A stretch of 64,000 nucleotides of DNA from Oegoconia quadripuncta (Eukaryota > Arthropoda > Insecta > Lepidoptera > Autostichidae). Positions 19,909-31,126 of this stretch are shown one piece after another (position 1 is the stretch's first letter; each line of letters begins with the position of its first letter). The notes beneath the pieces were generated by a model. It saw only the letters and a program-made list of their open reading frames with translations. It did no database searches and was not told the origin of the DNA. The stretch covers positions 2,793,001 through 2,857,000 of the forward strand of contig OX438748.1 in the NCBI GenBank assembly GCA_949316235.1, written 5' to 3'. The position numbers and the translations under genes are program-made.

Positions 19909-20983
19909 CATGCAAAAAACAAAGTAATCTCACCAACTAAACTTGCCTTCCGGGGTCATGCTGCTGCTGTGCTGCTGTGGTGCACCCACTACGATGACAC
20001 CAGAGATACCAGAAGTGCACACACGAGAGTGGTAGTTTAGATGCCAGTATGCTCGCTGTTCGCAATAACAAAGGCCTAATATAAGCCGTTAATACACCAC
20101 CAATGTACTCTTTTCGAAATACATGGCGACAGGCTCGAATGAAAATCCACGGTTTCGTTATATCCGCAGGTGCTCGACACATTTTGAACGAACTCAACTA
20201 CTTCTAGCGACAAAACCACTTGTTTCCATATATTCTTGGGCATAGCTGGGCATTAACTCATTAATCGTTAATTAACAAAGTTAATATTTCGACTAAACGG
20301 ACTAACTTTTAAGTTATCTTTAAAAAATGTTTACGCACTCGTTACCATTAACTGTTAATCCCTCCACTATTCACCAAAAGGACACCGCAAGCACTAATTT
20401 ACACACGTCTTTTTTGTTCCTAACCTGTTAACTTTCAGAAACCAAACTGTTTTTATAAGTTGATCACTAACGCAACGATATAAAAAATGCAATTTTTTAA
20501 GAAATTATGTTTTACATATTACGCATGTTACATGCGTAAAATTTGGAAATTCAGCGCTTTAAGATAACTTTTTTAGCAACGGATTAGCGATTAAAGAAAT
20601 TAACTATTTCATAACGGCGCCATAATTATGTCTACGGATGTTAGCTACTCTTCCCATGTAGATTTCTATGTTACCTCCTATAACCTAAACGGCTTGACCG
20701 ATTTCGAAGTGCATGATGTCGGTAGATTCGTATGTCTGTCATAGCATAAATTTTATGGTAAACATCCAACATGACTCCTGCAAAATGAGAAAAATGCTGT
20801 CGAGTTTTTAGGTTTTTAAACTTATTATTATTACTAAATTCTTTATTGCACTCAAAAATATTTCGTTATTTTTCAATTGTTTTACTCCAGCCATAGAAAG
20901 AAGGATATTTTTTTAAAGTGTAAGTAGATAAAACGTTTATTTGCATGTAACAGAAACACATTTCACATACACATACACATGTC

Positions 20984-21103
20984 GTGTTCCGGTTGTCAGA
21001 GATAAGATAGCCAGTCCCCCAAATGTGTTGGGGTTTCCGGGTCAGTACGCTTCCATCTTCGACCTCATCTTCACTTAACATCAGGTGTGATTGAGGTCAA
21101 GTA
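20984..21103 (+). mobile_element. SINE-A, 3' third only
   Basis: GTGTTCCGGTTGTCAGAGAT through CATCAGGTGTGATTGAGGTC; the head is missing. Confidence 0.7.
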
Positions 21104-22232
21104 CCAATTATTCCATAATTCTGCTTGGTGTTATGGTTTTCGAAATGCAATAATGTCTACGTTATATTTTGTATACCAAAAACCCGATACACGTCAATTA
21201 GATCTATATTGTAATCAGTATGAGAAGAAAAAAATAAATAAAAATAAAGGATTTTTGCGAATTCAGTTACGTTTCCGTTTTTATCCAGTAACGTTTGAAC
21301 AGTGTAATAGTAGAGTTACGCACGAATGTCTGTTATGCTAGGAAATAGCTAGCGAATGAAAAATGAATCCTTTTTGGTTTTGCAGTCCACCCCTCGATCT
21401 AAGAACGATACCTACCTACCGATGACCTCGTAAGAGCATCGACTCGACCGCTAGATAGAATTACATACATACATATTAATTACATTATCAGTAGTAAAAA
21501 ATAATTTGAATTCATTACTTGAATGAATTAATTACAATTAAAAACCAACCCCCGCAACATACAAAATAAACTATACCTATTTTGTATACCTAGGAAGCAA
21601 AGGCAGTTCTGGAGTTGCTACTTAATTAACTAACTTTTACCAGTTACTTTATTCACTCGAAGTCGCCTAAAACTGCACTAAAAATATTTTATAAAAGCGC
21701 CAAATCGCCCGATCTGGCAACCCCAGCGGCAGACTGTCAAAATGCTCAAAGGACTCCAAAGCTATGAAAACCTTTAAAAAAAATAAAAATACTATATTGT
21801 AGTGTTGCATAACCATCGATAGTTTCACTATCGCTAGTAAAGGATATCGAGAGCCAATAATTTGCGATACTATTGATGAAAGGCATAACTATAAATAACA
21901 CTACATTCAAATACGATTGGTACTACTACATATATATATATTGGTATATTCGCGATAGTTTTTAAGCAATATTATTGTGTGACCACTAATCAATACCTTT
22001 TAACCGTATGTCGATATTACAACACAACTGCTTCATAAAACCAGACCCCTGTCACTCGCTCAAGGTCGCGCGCTATGTGCCTAACGCTAAGTAGCTCGTC
22101 ACCGAGCCATAAGGCAACGTGCTGCCGCATGCGAGACTGAATGCGCTCACAGCACGTTTCCCGCACAAAACACAGCGATACAATTACGTATCTATAATAT
22201 TATTAAGGATAAAATTCTTGACTAACGATATG

Positions 22233-22325
22233 ATGGTTGAATATTGTAAAGTTGTTGGATGTCGTAATTAAAAGACAAATAAAAATTGTCTTTTTTTTTC
22301 ATTGCCAAAAGATAAAAGAGAGGTA
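22233..22325 (+). pseudogene. THAP zinc-finger remnant
   Basis: One frame reads MVEYCKVVGCRN, an in-frame stop (TAA), then KTNKNCLFFSLPKDKRE. This matches the start of a THAP domain: Cys-x4-Cys near the N terminus, then a (F/H)xLPKDxxR block. The His and later Cys ligands are not seen. THAP fingers occur in P-element-type transposases and host proteins; here the surrounding inverted repeats favour a transposon. Confidence 0.55.
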
Positions 22326-22354
22326 CCTACCTACGTTAGGTTTTTTGAAAGTAG

Positions 22355-22800
22355 ATTACCTACTTATTAGCAAGTCCGACACCTCTTTTATGAATTTTTT
22401 GGTGTCGGACGACCACGGGCCCAGTGTTTCGGTGGCAAGTGCTGTAAACTTGTAATTAGTAGTTAAAAACGCGTATTTGCGGTACTCTACAGTCTGAACG
22501 AGGTCGGCAGCGGCGGCACCGGCCTTGCGGGCTGAGCTCTGTACATACGATGGGGTCAAAATATCTACACAAGTGGTATCCCAGGCCAGTGTGCGGCCAA
22601 GTCGCCAGGGAACCAGAGTGCATCGGTCAGGGCTCTTGCCATCAGATGCCGACATGCCAGATGGTTCGAGTGTCTGAAGGAGTAAGGGATCCACGGATAA
22701 GGTCGTTCAATGAAAAGTGTCTGTAAAGACGACCTGCACTTCTGGTTCACTAAAACCCAAGACGTCCAAGGTCGTCTTCCAGCTGGTCGCAAACACAATG
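22355..22800 (-). pseudogene. Non-LTR retrotransposon C-terminal fragment
   Basis: Minus-strand text reads FSLNDLIRGSL then, after a frameshift, SASDGKSPDRCTLVPWRLGR, LAWDTTCVDILTPSYV and ATETLGPWSSDTKKFI. I recognise this as the region after reverse transcriptase in a widespread insect LINE (PDG.TLVPW, WD.T..DTLAPSY, ETLGPW). Broken by at least one frameshift, with no start. Confidence 0.65.
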
Positions 22801-23101
22801 ATGTAGTATTGATTATTATCTGTCCCTAATATCGTTAAATGCAATACTGTTGATATCATCGATAGTTTTTGTCTTTCATCTAGTTTAATAAACTATTGCC
22901 TATCGATATTTTATACCATTGTTTGTGCAACACTACCATATTAGATTTTTATCTATTTCATTGGTTTAGTTATCATCCTTATTATCTGTTCTTGCAGTTG
23001 TTTGGACATATTTCGAAGTTACGAAGCAAGCTATAAGAATAGTTTTTTTTACTGTAAAGAACATGCTAAAACGAGGTAATTAGTTACTAGAAGATACTAT
23101 A

Positions 23102-23189
23102 ATGTCTAGTGATAACAACGATTTGAGCATAACCGCGACAGACGCAATCCATCCACGGTTTTTAAAGAAACCGTTTGTCCGGCTCGGGG
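23102..23189 (+). CDS. NIT2: NIT2 coding exon 1 (proposed)
   Basis: ATG, then SSDNNDLSITATDAIHPRFL and KKPFVRLG, ending G|GTACAG. Joined to exon 2 it gives LGGLKIALIQM in phase. No homology supports these 29 residues, and another first exon is possible. Confidence 0.6.
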
Positions 23190-26100
23190 GTACAGTATTT
23201 TAAAATAATTTTATTTCTTACACACAATATTTGAAATATGATAATAAGTTTCATGGTGTTTTGGCGATAGGTGCGAGGTTTTAGTTTTGCCTCATTGACC
23301 TACGAAGTGACTGATAGCGGAACATTGTAATAACTTTGATAAGATAGGTACATAAAGACTTTTGGCAACTGCGTCTCACATAGTTGGTTTGTATACGTAG
23401 GTACCAACAAAGCAGATTCATATTAATAGACAAACATACTCTGGACACAATGTTTTAAGGTTTGTATCAATGCAGAACCTCATCTTCATAATAGCCTTAT
23501 TGATCTGTACCTTATCGTCACTTGCTATAATAAATTGTTATCATTGTTTGAAAACCGAATGGTCAGACTGCTATCCATCAATGTTGTAAATTAATAACAT
23601 TAATATGTCATATTAACTTGGTCTTATCTTGATTTACAATTAGAATTATGTATATTTTATCTTTACATTTTGACATATTCTAAGATCACAATGTAATATC
23701 ATAGTCCTTCATTTAATTATGTATGTATTTCTTGTAGGTTTAAGTAAATCGGGATACGAGAAATTTTGCATTGCTTTTGATTTGAGTCTTAACATCTTTT
23801 TCTTCACTTTACGCCAAAATACAGATAAACTCTTATTGTCATTCGCCTACATATTAGGTGCTTTACTCACTCTCACGTTTTATAGATGATCAAAGCCTAA
23901 GTATATCTCTGTGGATGGCATATAGCACTTATAAGGTCGATTATACTACAAGATGTAGAGTGTGCAGTTTGCAGATGGTTTTTTGCAGAGGTTCGGAGTA
24001 GACATTAGGTGGAGGGAAATCAGACTATGTCCATAGCCTGTTGTCTGCAGCACAGTGATAGCAGCCTAAACAACATTTAGACCATAGGATACCTAGGCTT
24101 ATTATAGATAAATCTCAAATTGCTGTAGTGTGTGAGTCACAACCCCCATACGTAGATCTTAATTAGGTTATAAGTTAGTATTAATATATTGATAATGGTG
24201 CCGTCAAAGGCAGTCAATATACGGCTGTCAAGGAAGATAGTTTGTTTCATGCCTCTCTCCAAGCTCCCATATCGCATTGCGCTGATCAGTCACTCAACTT
24301 ATATGACTAGTGCTCCATTATACCTACCTATCTTCATTCGTTTTTCCAATATAACAATTTCATATTGAATTTGGACTTCTAGGCTTGAAAATTGCCCTGA
24401 TACAGATGTCAGTGGGTGCAGACAAGGCAAAGAATGTAGCCGAAGCCATCAGTCAGATCCGCCTAGCCAAGGAGAAGGGTGCGCACCTCGTAGCCCTTCC
24501 TGAGTGTTTTAACTCTCCATATGGTACAAGTGAGTTTGTTTGTAAAATTCTTTATTAATAATAAAATAAACAATTGTATACATCTCAGCGTCTAAGCCTA
24601 AGAGAAACGAACATAATGCAGTAATATTTGACAGCCTAAGCACCTAATATAAACTGTTAACAGGCAACAAACGGTTATATTTTCGTAGCTAAGTAATTTT
24701 AGGTCAATATGTAAAACTTATGCAATCTTTAGAGGAGATTACATTTAGATACAAGTAAACATAGACATAAAATTTATATCTGCAAAAGGCCCCATATTTC
24801 ATTATCATATGGCCTGGTCTTAAATAAATATAAAAAAATTAAAATATATATAAAGAAAAAGGAAAAAACCCACTGCCTAAAAAGTGCAATGAGAAAAATA
24901 AACTCTAAAATCTAGATTTAAGTCAACACACAGATTTCCTTTTTCAGGCAGTTATGATTTATATAAGGGAAACTGCTACTGCTTAGCTATTTTTATTGTA
25001 TACTGTAAACTACATTATGAGATAGGAGTACCTATTCTAACACATGAACTGTTTTGTGTACTACTTTTATCTCACTCGACCCTAAGCTCACTGTATATAT
25101 TTTCACACTTTATGTAAAAATAATATGTGTGTCGCTAAATGGGCCAAATAAACGATTCTTATTCTTATTATTCTTATTTTTGATTCTTTTTAATAACATC
25201 CTTGACGGTGTTGAATTGCGACTTTTTTCAAATGTAATAATATTAACAAATAAGTAATCATTTCCTTACTATATTATATTACGTAATTTTTGTGGTAGGA
25301 TTTATTTATTGTATTAATTAATGTTTAATTTAATGAATTATATTAATTATGAGAGACAATATTGTTATGTCACAATCACAAATTTTTATATAATATTGCA
25401 TTATTGAGTTGGGCATAGCCTGTAAAGATGATGTATTGATATTTTACCTAAATTGAATAAATTGAAAATTGAATAAATTGAAATTGAAACATAATCGTCA
25501 TTAAATGTTAACTATACCAGATGAGTTTTTTTACCGTAAGAAAAAAAAGGGCATATAAGTGAAATAGAAGGTATTGGCATAGGTAGTTTAATTTTTTTTT
25601 AACACGCAACAATGGTGTCGATTCGGATGTACACCTCTCAATCGTACCTTTGCAGGGAGAAAGAGACAGTACTACTTTAAAACTGGTTTTAGTTTAGTTG
25701 TGTACATCTGAATCGACACCAAAAGTCTAGATATACTGTCCCCAAGTTTGATTGGACACATATTTTCTTAAAAGACCAGCCTTGTCATTACTTCATTCTA
25801 TTTACTTCACTTGATGTCTGATTGAGACAAACTTGCAGAGTTCTTCGACGAATACGCCGAGGAGGTGCCGTCGGGCGACACGAGTCGCGCCCTGTCGCGT
25901 GTCGCGGCCGAGTGCGACGTGTGTGTGGTGGGCGGCACCGTGCCCGAGCGGTGCGGCCAGAGGCTCTACAACACCTGCACCGTGTGGGACGGCTGCGGCA
26001 AGCTCCTGGCCCAGCACAGGAAGGTAGGCAGTAAGCATAACCCTGATTACTTACTCGTCGATTTTAGTTTGGTAAGGCTCTCCACTATGCACCAGTGTTT

Positions 26101-29100
26101 CCAAACTGCCCCTGTAGGCCATCGACATAGCTTAAAAACACTATTATATTTATTATATATACACTATTATATTATATTTCTATTAAAAACAACTGGAACC
26201 GATTATTTTGACGACGAAATATAGTGATATACATAATACCAGATATAAAAATAAACTTGCTGTTCATGTCAGCCGTTTACACAAAGTCACTAAGTCATTT
26301 AAGGGGCAATGTATACGCTTTTAATATTATACAGTGGACATTCAAAATTTACCTTTAAATAAATTCAAAACCATCATAAAACAGACATTATTTACCAAAG
26401 ACTATTATAAAATTTCTGACATCTGGATGATAAGCAAGCATGGACATAGACCGCTCGGCGATATTCAGTCTAATTATACATATAATATAATATAATATAA
26501 TATAATATAATATAATATAATATAATATAATATAATATAATATAATATAATATAATATAATATAATATAATATAATATAATATAATTGTAACCCAAACTT
26601 CTTTTAAAAGAGCAACCCTTGAGTTTCTTGCTCGTTCTTCTCTGGGGAATCAGCTTTGTGTATGAGCAATAATGTCAAAAACTTTAATAATAAGATAAAA
26701 AATGTGACGTTTTCAAGTGATAATTTTTATCCTACGAAACAAATTTTTTTTTTTGATTTTGACACTTGCATAGCGAGTTAAATATCATACCTGAACTAAA
26801 TCTATTTAGTTTCATTATTGTAAAAGTTGTTCACATTTATTAAACCGTGATCGGCGACATTCACATCTGAAGCGGCACTTGACCGCGGCGGAAGACCAAT
26901 TATGAACCTTATAGACACTGCATAGAGTCGTGAATAATTTGCCCTCTCCATGCAGACACGTAGATTCCGAATTGACTGGTGACATTCGTGACGTCATTCG
27001 CTCGCCCGGCTAGCTCTTGCTCAACGCAGCACACGCCCTACGGGGTTGTAATGTTAACTTGAGTCTAATCCGATTACATGGCATGTCCTCAGATGCACCT
27101 GTTCGACATCAACATTCCAAATAAGATGGTATTCAAAGAGTCAGAGGTTTTATCTGCTGGGGACCAGATCACTACGTTTGAGTACAAAGGAGTCAAGATC
27201 GGCCTCGGCATCTGCTATGACCTTCGGTTCCCTGAGATGGCACACTTGATGGCCCAGCAAGGTACGGCATGCAACCCCATTTAGAGGGACTATTTTATGG
27301 CCGTTTTAGATATCAAAGATCCATAGGTTAGTATGACTTATTTCAACTACATTAGTAACAGTATGTATTAATGAAAATTACAAAAAGAGATACTTTTTTA
27401 ATCTTTTTTCATTTGAGGCTTTTGTACACCCTGGGTGACTATGCCAGCCTCATTGTAACATACGCCTCTTTAAACCTCACTCTTTTGCAATGGACAATCC
27501 AACATATTTATACAGACTGATAGCACTCCTACAGAGCATATCAACATATACACAGTTGAGCCGCCCATTGCATAGCTCCGATGATTTAATCTTTTATGTG
27601 TTGTGTATGTTGACTGACAGATGCTACTCACCTGTTATTAAGAGTGTATGAGCTGTGTGGTCAATGGGAACACTCAACAGTAGCATCTGATCTCAATAAT
27701 TGAAGAAATAAAACCGCCAATATAACTGGAGCTAGTTATTTTTAACTCCAAAAGTGGGGTGTAATACGTTTGACCTTTGGTCCTTGATGATCCTTGACCA
27801 TTTATGACGGAAATCTGTTTAGCCCTTTCGAAGATATTTTGCTTTTAACGTGGTTTCTTTATCTTTTCTTTCTTTTTTTCTCCTTGGCTTGGCTAACTCG
27901 GCTTTTCAGCAAGGCAAGGTGAATAGCCTAGGGCGATGGTAGAGGGCATAAAGTTACCATCGGCCAGACACATCATCTGACCTCTTCTCCAGTCGTAGCG
28001 GTTTTCTGTTCCACTGAACCGAGGAGACGCACCTTAAAATATCCTGCGCATGTGACCGCTCCTCATCATAATTCTCCTTCGGAGTTTTCTGAGTTTTCAT
28101 TTTATAGTCACATATCTCTATATACCTTTCAACAGGCTGCTCGGTTCTCATCTACCCTGGGGCCTTCAACATGGCCACCGGCCCCAAACACTGGGAGGTG
28201 TTGGGGCGGGCGCGCGCCAACGACCAGCAGCTGTGGGTGGCACTAGTCAGTCCAGCGAGAGACACCACTGCTGGGTATGTTGCGTGGGGCCACTCCTTGG
28301 TCGTCAGCCCCTGGGCTGAGGTCGTGGAACAACTGGATGAGAAGCCTGGGATGCTATTGGCTGATATCGGTGAGTGCTTATACGCGTTGTTTAATATTAA
28401 AGGTTCAGCATATACACAGCGCCATCTAGTTCCACACTAAGCCACTATTATGGATACCAGATGGTTGATAAACTACATGAATACCTGCTTTTTTATATAT
28501 GTCACGGATAGCGATAAATTAGCGATGGAATTTATAATTTAAAAGTCGCATGAATACCGTGGTGCGCGGTTTGCTACAAGAAGTGAACCTGGTGGCGCTG
28601 GTATCACCAGAAATGGCGCGGTGGCGACGTTTACAGTAATATATAGGTCTGCACATGAAAATGGGGGGACACTTGGCTATTAGCCGTCAACTCTGAGTGA
28701 GTCGTTACTAATAAGAAGCTGGTCATGGAATTTGAGCAAGGAGGAATTGTAGACGACTCCGGCTGAATTCCACAGACTGCATGCGAGGGCCAAGTTGTAT
28801 GGCAAGAGGGGCGTGCATATGTTTACTTTTCACTAGTAAGCATCTCGGGTTCCATTACCATAATTTAATATTAAGTTTTATGTGAGGGTAAGCGGTCACC
28901 TTACTGAAAGATTTAAGGTTATCGGGCCTAGTGTTATTCTGATATCCTATTCGCCTGTACTGACTTGATATTATATTGCAATTTCCCGAGCTACCCTATA
29001 CCACGTGAGGCTGGCAACGTCCCTGTCGCTAGCAACGCCCGCGTTTCCCCGACATATATATTATTATGTAAGATATTATAACTCGAGTACATATTATGTC

Positions 29101-30162
29101 CATATTCCTTAACCTTAACCTTCCATAACCTTCGGCCTCTAAACATCGTGATCAGGATCCCTAACCCTTAGACCGCAGGTGGTCAATTAAACTAAACATC
29201 TATTAAGAGACGAGTGGTTTAGGACCTAGCTCATGGCCCATAAGCTTTCTTTTTTAGTGAGAGGAAGTTGCGCCCAGCAATGAGGAGAATATTTTTTTTA
29301 TAAATATTTTTTTATATTACGGACACTTACACCAATAATCTAGTCCTAAGCTAAGCAAAGCTTGTACTATGGATATTAGATAACGGCTAAACTGTGACGT
29401 ATGGCACATACCTACACTTACCAAGGTATTACAATGCCTTAAATACAATTATAATGTATAATTAATAAGCAGTAATAAACCAGATTTCATCGGTATCACT
29501 TGTTTGCTTTCCTCAAACAACTCCCGTCCTCACATGGCGACCTCTGCCTTTGAGACGGACCGCGTGGTGTCGGTTTCGCGTTACAATGCAAGCGCATTGT
29601 TCACCCATATCGTGGGAAAACATTAAAATGGGCTGTATTAAGTAATAAAGTTATTATAAATTAATTAAATACTGGACCTATCATCAAACTGTATGGAGTG
29701 AAACTATTGGACTATTTTTTGTGAAACATGGGTTCGACGCAAACTAAAGAAGAGGTGGTAATCGCGCAGAATGCGGCTGGTGGAAATAACGCAGTTACTG
29801 CTACAGTGGAAGCTCTCAAAACACATTTAACAACGACAAATATTTTACTGGGATTGATACTTCTCCTGTTGACCATTGCTTCTACAAAGGATATAAGAAT
29901 ATTTATTTAAACATCCATGGACTCAGGAATAAATGTCCGTATTCATCACACAAGCATTTACCCCTATTCTAACCCGCAACATTTGACTTCGCTGACAGGG
30001 TTACTATCCACTACACTAATCGGTTGGTGATGTCTCCATCAAGACTTAATGTTCTTTTTCTTTTCAGATCTGACAACAGTAGAAGAAGTTAGAAATCAAA
30101 TACCAATTCGAAGCCAACGACGAACAGATATATATGATGTCATAGGGAAGAGTTCTTGTTAA
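23102..30162 (+). CDS. NIT2: Omega-amidase NIT2 (nitrilase superfamily), complete, 6 exons
   Basis: Omega-amidase hydrolyses alpha-ketoglutaramate and alpha-ketosuccinamate to the keto acid plus ammonia, completing glutamine/asparagine transamination routes in cytosol and mitochondria. Exons: 23102-23189, 24383-24529, 25839-26023, 27093-27261, 28136-28369, 30068-30162; 918 nt, 305 residues, all phases agree. The Glu-Lys-Cys nitrilase triad is visible: Glu70 in VALPECFNSPYG, Lys140 in AQHRKMHLFDI, Cys181 in LGICYDLRFPE. Later conserved blocks are IYPGAFNMATGPKHWE and SPARDT..GYVAWGHS. Human NIT2 is 276 residues; the extra 29 or so are N-terminal and come from exon 1, the least certain part. 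An AATAAA lies about 210 bp past the stop. Confidence 0.94.
23190..24382 (+). other. NIT2 intron 1
   Basis: AT-rich, no repeat family or coding signal recognised. Confidence 0.5.
24383..24529 (+). CDS. NIT2: NIT2 exon 2 (catalytic Glu)
   Basis: Encodes LKIALIQMSVGADKAKN through ALPECFNSPYGT. Acceptor TTCTAG, donor GTGAGT. Confidence 0.93.
24530..25838 (+). other. NIT2 intron 2
   Basis: Contains two retroposon 3' ends (about 25051-25170, AATAAACGATTCTTATTC-type tail; about 25430-25495, AATTGAATAAATTG repeats) and a short DNA element at 25614-25720. Confidence 0.5.
25614..25720. mobile_element. Short copy of the ggtgtcgattcgg element
   Basis: GGTGTCGATTCGGATGTACA ... GTACATCTGAATCGACACC, 107 bp, almost only the two ends. 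Confidence 0.7.
25839..26023 (+). CDS. NIT2: NIT2 exon 3 (catalytic Lys)
   Basis: Encodes FFDEYAEEVPSGDTSRALSR through KLLAQHRK. Very GC-rich against AT-rich flanks. Acceptor TTGCAG, donor GTAGGC. Confidence 0.94.
26225..26479 (+). pseudogene. LINE C-terminal fragment leading into (TAATA)n
   Basis: Readable with frameshifts as HVSRLHKVTKSFKGQCIRF, then LPLNKFKTIIKQTLFTKDYY. Closely related to 56690-57037. NIT2 intron 3. Confidence 0.65.
26480..26585 (+). repeat. (TAATA)n microsatellite, about 21 units
   Basis: Pure pentanucleotide run directly after a LINE 3' end. Confidence 0.95.
26600..26660 (+). repeat. Retroposon tail family J
   Basis: AAGAGCAACCCTTGAGTTTC, TTGCTCGTTCTTCTCTGGGG; the reverse complement is found at 38485-38545 and 47345-47415. 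Confidence 0.55.
27093..27261 (+). CDS. NIT2: NIT2 exon 4 (catalytic Cys)
   Basis: MHLFDINIPNKMVFKESEVL through GICYDLRFPEMAHLMAQQ. Acceptor CCTCAG, donor GTACGG. Confidence 0.94.
27262..28135 (+). other. NIT2 intron 4
   Basis: No repeat family or gene recognised. Confidence 0.45.
28136..28369 (+). CDS. NIT2: NIT2 exon 5
   Basis: GCSVLIYPGAFNMATGPKHW through EKPGMLLADI. Acceptor CAACAG, donor GTGAGT. Confidence 0.95.
28403..28497 (-). mobile_element. SINE-C, 3' part
   Basis: CACAGCGCCATCTAGTTCCA ... ACCAGATGGTTGATAAACTA; about 33 bp inside NIT2 intron 5. Confidence 0.65.
28498..29304 (+). other. NIT2 intron 5, unrecognised part
   Basis: No gene or known repeat seen. A TCCTTAACCTTAACCTTCC stretch near 29104 is not a telomeric (CCTAA)n array. 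Confidence 0.4.
29393..29892 (+). mobile_element. 5' fragment of an LTR retrotransposon
   Basis: An LTR-like block of 142 bp (29393-29534, TGTGACGTATGG to TCCTCACA) contains AATAAA. A primer-site-like TGGCGACCTCTGCC follows, then a leader and an open frame at 29728. No 3' LTR is present. Family unassigned. Confidence 0.6.
29728..29910 (+). pseudogene. Truncated N-terminal frame of the LTR fragment
   Basis: Starts MGSTQTKEEVVIAQNAAGG, with Gly2 suited to myristoylation, and has a hydrophobic stretch TNILLGLILLLLTIA. The last residues come from the interrupted SINE, so the frame is an accidental truncation. No function assigned. Confidence 0.5.
30068..30162 (+). CDS. NIT2: NIT2 exon 6, C terminus
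   Basis: DLTTVEEVRNQIPIRSQRRT then DIYDVIGKSSC and TAA; matches the family ending (QIP..RQKRSDLY). Confidence 0.92.
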
Positions 30163-30489
30163 AAACCTTTTGGTGAGCCATAGCAGTCGATAACGTTAAA
30201 AAGTATGCCATGGGATTGATAATCTTATATGGAACCGTGGTAAGGTCGCCCGTCTGTCCGTGTTTTAGACGTATTTCGAGTTGTCGGAGTTTGTGGTGTG
30301 GGTCCAGTTATCATATAAAGTGTAGTCGACCACATGTATAAAATTATGGGATATTTTCTGTATTTTAGTAATAAATATTAAAGATGGTTGGGTCTAGTCA
30401 GCGTGAATATAGGGATGTGTTAAAAATGATATTTTATTATAACTGTTTCGACATTTTAATTTGAAAAAAAAAAACATGTAATTGACTAA

Positions 30490-30781
30490 ATACGAAAGAT
30501 TGGATGATTGTTTGTTGCACAATCACGGAGCACGGATGAACGGAATTGGATGAAATTTGGTATATAGGTAGAATATACCCTGGATTAATAAACTACTACT
30601 ATTAACTACTAAGATGGATAAACTACTGTATTTACCTGTGGTTAAAAAATTAATTATTCTTATTCTTAATTAAGTCATAGGATATTTTCTATCCCGATAA
30701 AGTGAGCAGTTCTTGCGGGATAAACAAATTTCCGTAATAAAGTTATTCCACGCAGGCGAAGCCGCGGGCGGAAAGCTAGTC
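30490..30781 (+). mobile_element. Helitron-like non-autonomous remnant
   Basis: GATGAAATTTGGTATATAGG and the ending CGAAGCCGCGGGCGGAAAGC followed by TAGT resemble elements at 33352-33517 and 41086-41160. I recall this ending from lepidopteran Helitron-like repeats, unverified. Confidence 0.4.
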
Positions 30782-31126
30782 ACTTCCCTAAAGCCTACTT
30801 CATCCACGTAAGACCCTACCAATTTTAACTTTCATTACTAAAATACCGAAAATATTGCCAAATTTTTTACACGTGGTCGATTACCGTTTGAATGAAAACA
30901 GCCCTTGTGGTATGACATCGTTTATCGCGCACGACGTAGGAATGAGAGTGGGATCCGTATATTTCGTCCAAGCGAATGAGCAGGACAAATATCTCGCGCG
31001 TCATAAACGTTTATCTACGGGGGCTGCTCACTATCGCATACCATAAGAATTTTTTAAATTATTTCACAAGAATACAATTTAGGTAATACCGAGAACTGAA
31101 ATACTAAAGTTAACAACAAACAACAA

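Larger units (their letters stand above)
21802..22931. mobile_element. Terminal-inverted-repeat element with THAP remnant (hAT- or P-like)
   Basis: Left end TAGTGTTGCATAACCATCGA; the right end complements it (CTATCGAT...TTTGTGCAACACTA). Flanks CTATATTG and CCATATTA agree at 6 of 8 bases, compatible with a decayed 8-bp duplication. Inside are a THAP-like coding remnant (22233-22325) and a LINE fragment. Class is inferred from end sequence and THAP only. Confidence 0.55.
18702..23101. other. Divergent intergenic region, XPD to NIT2
   Basis: 4.4 kb between the two start codons. It must hold both promoters, but no TATA box or initiator could be named with confidence. Contains a GATA microsatellite (about 19785-19800), a 100-bp palindrome, retroposon tails, a SINE-A fragment and a 1.13 kb THAP-bearing DNA element. 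Confidence 0.6.
29305..30026 (-). mobile_element. SINE-B split by an LTR-element fragment
   Basis: The B 3' half is 29305-29392 and its head half 29893-30026, the latter running from AAACATCCATGGACTCAGG to CACTACACTAATCGG. About 10 bp of B is missing at the junction. Confidence 0.65.

Noticed and set aside
22356..22694. 112-codon frame considered as a host gene exon
   Set aside because: Its motifs (TLVPW, WDTTCVD, ETLGPW) belong to a LINE C-terminal region, and a frameshift separates it from the upstream match.
25802..26038. Several overlapping frames on both strands around 25.8-26.0 kb
   Set aside because: Shadows of the GC-rich NIT2 exon 3 in wrong frames.
29104..29135. Telomere-like CCTTAACC repeats
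   Set aside because: Only two imperfect units, not the (CCTAA)n insect telomere repeat.
30855..31046. 63-codon plus-strand frame in the convergent intergenic region
   Set aside because: No recognised similarity, no splice context and no repeat of known type; insufficient to call a gene.
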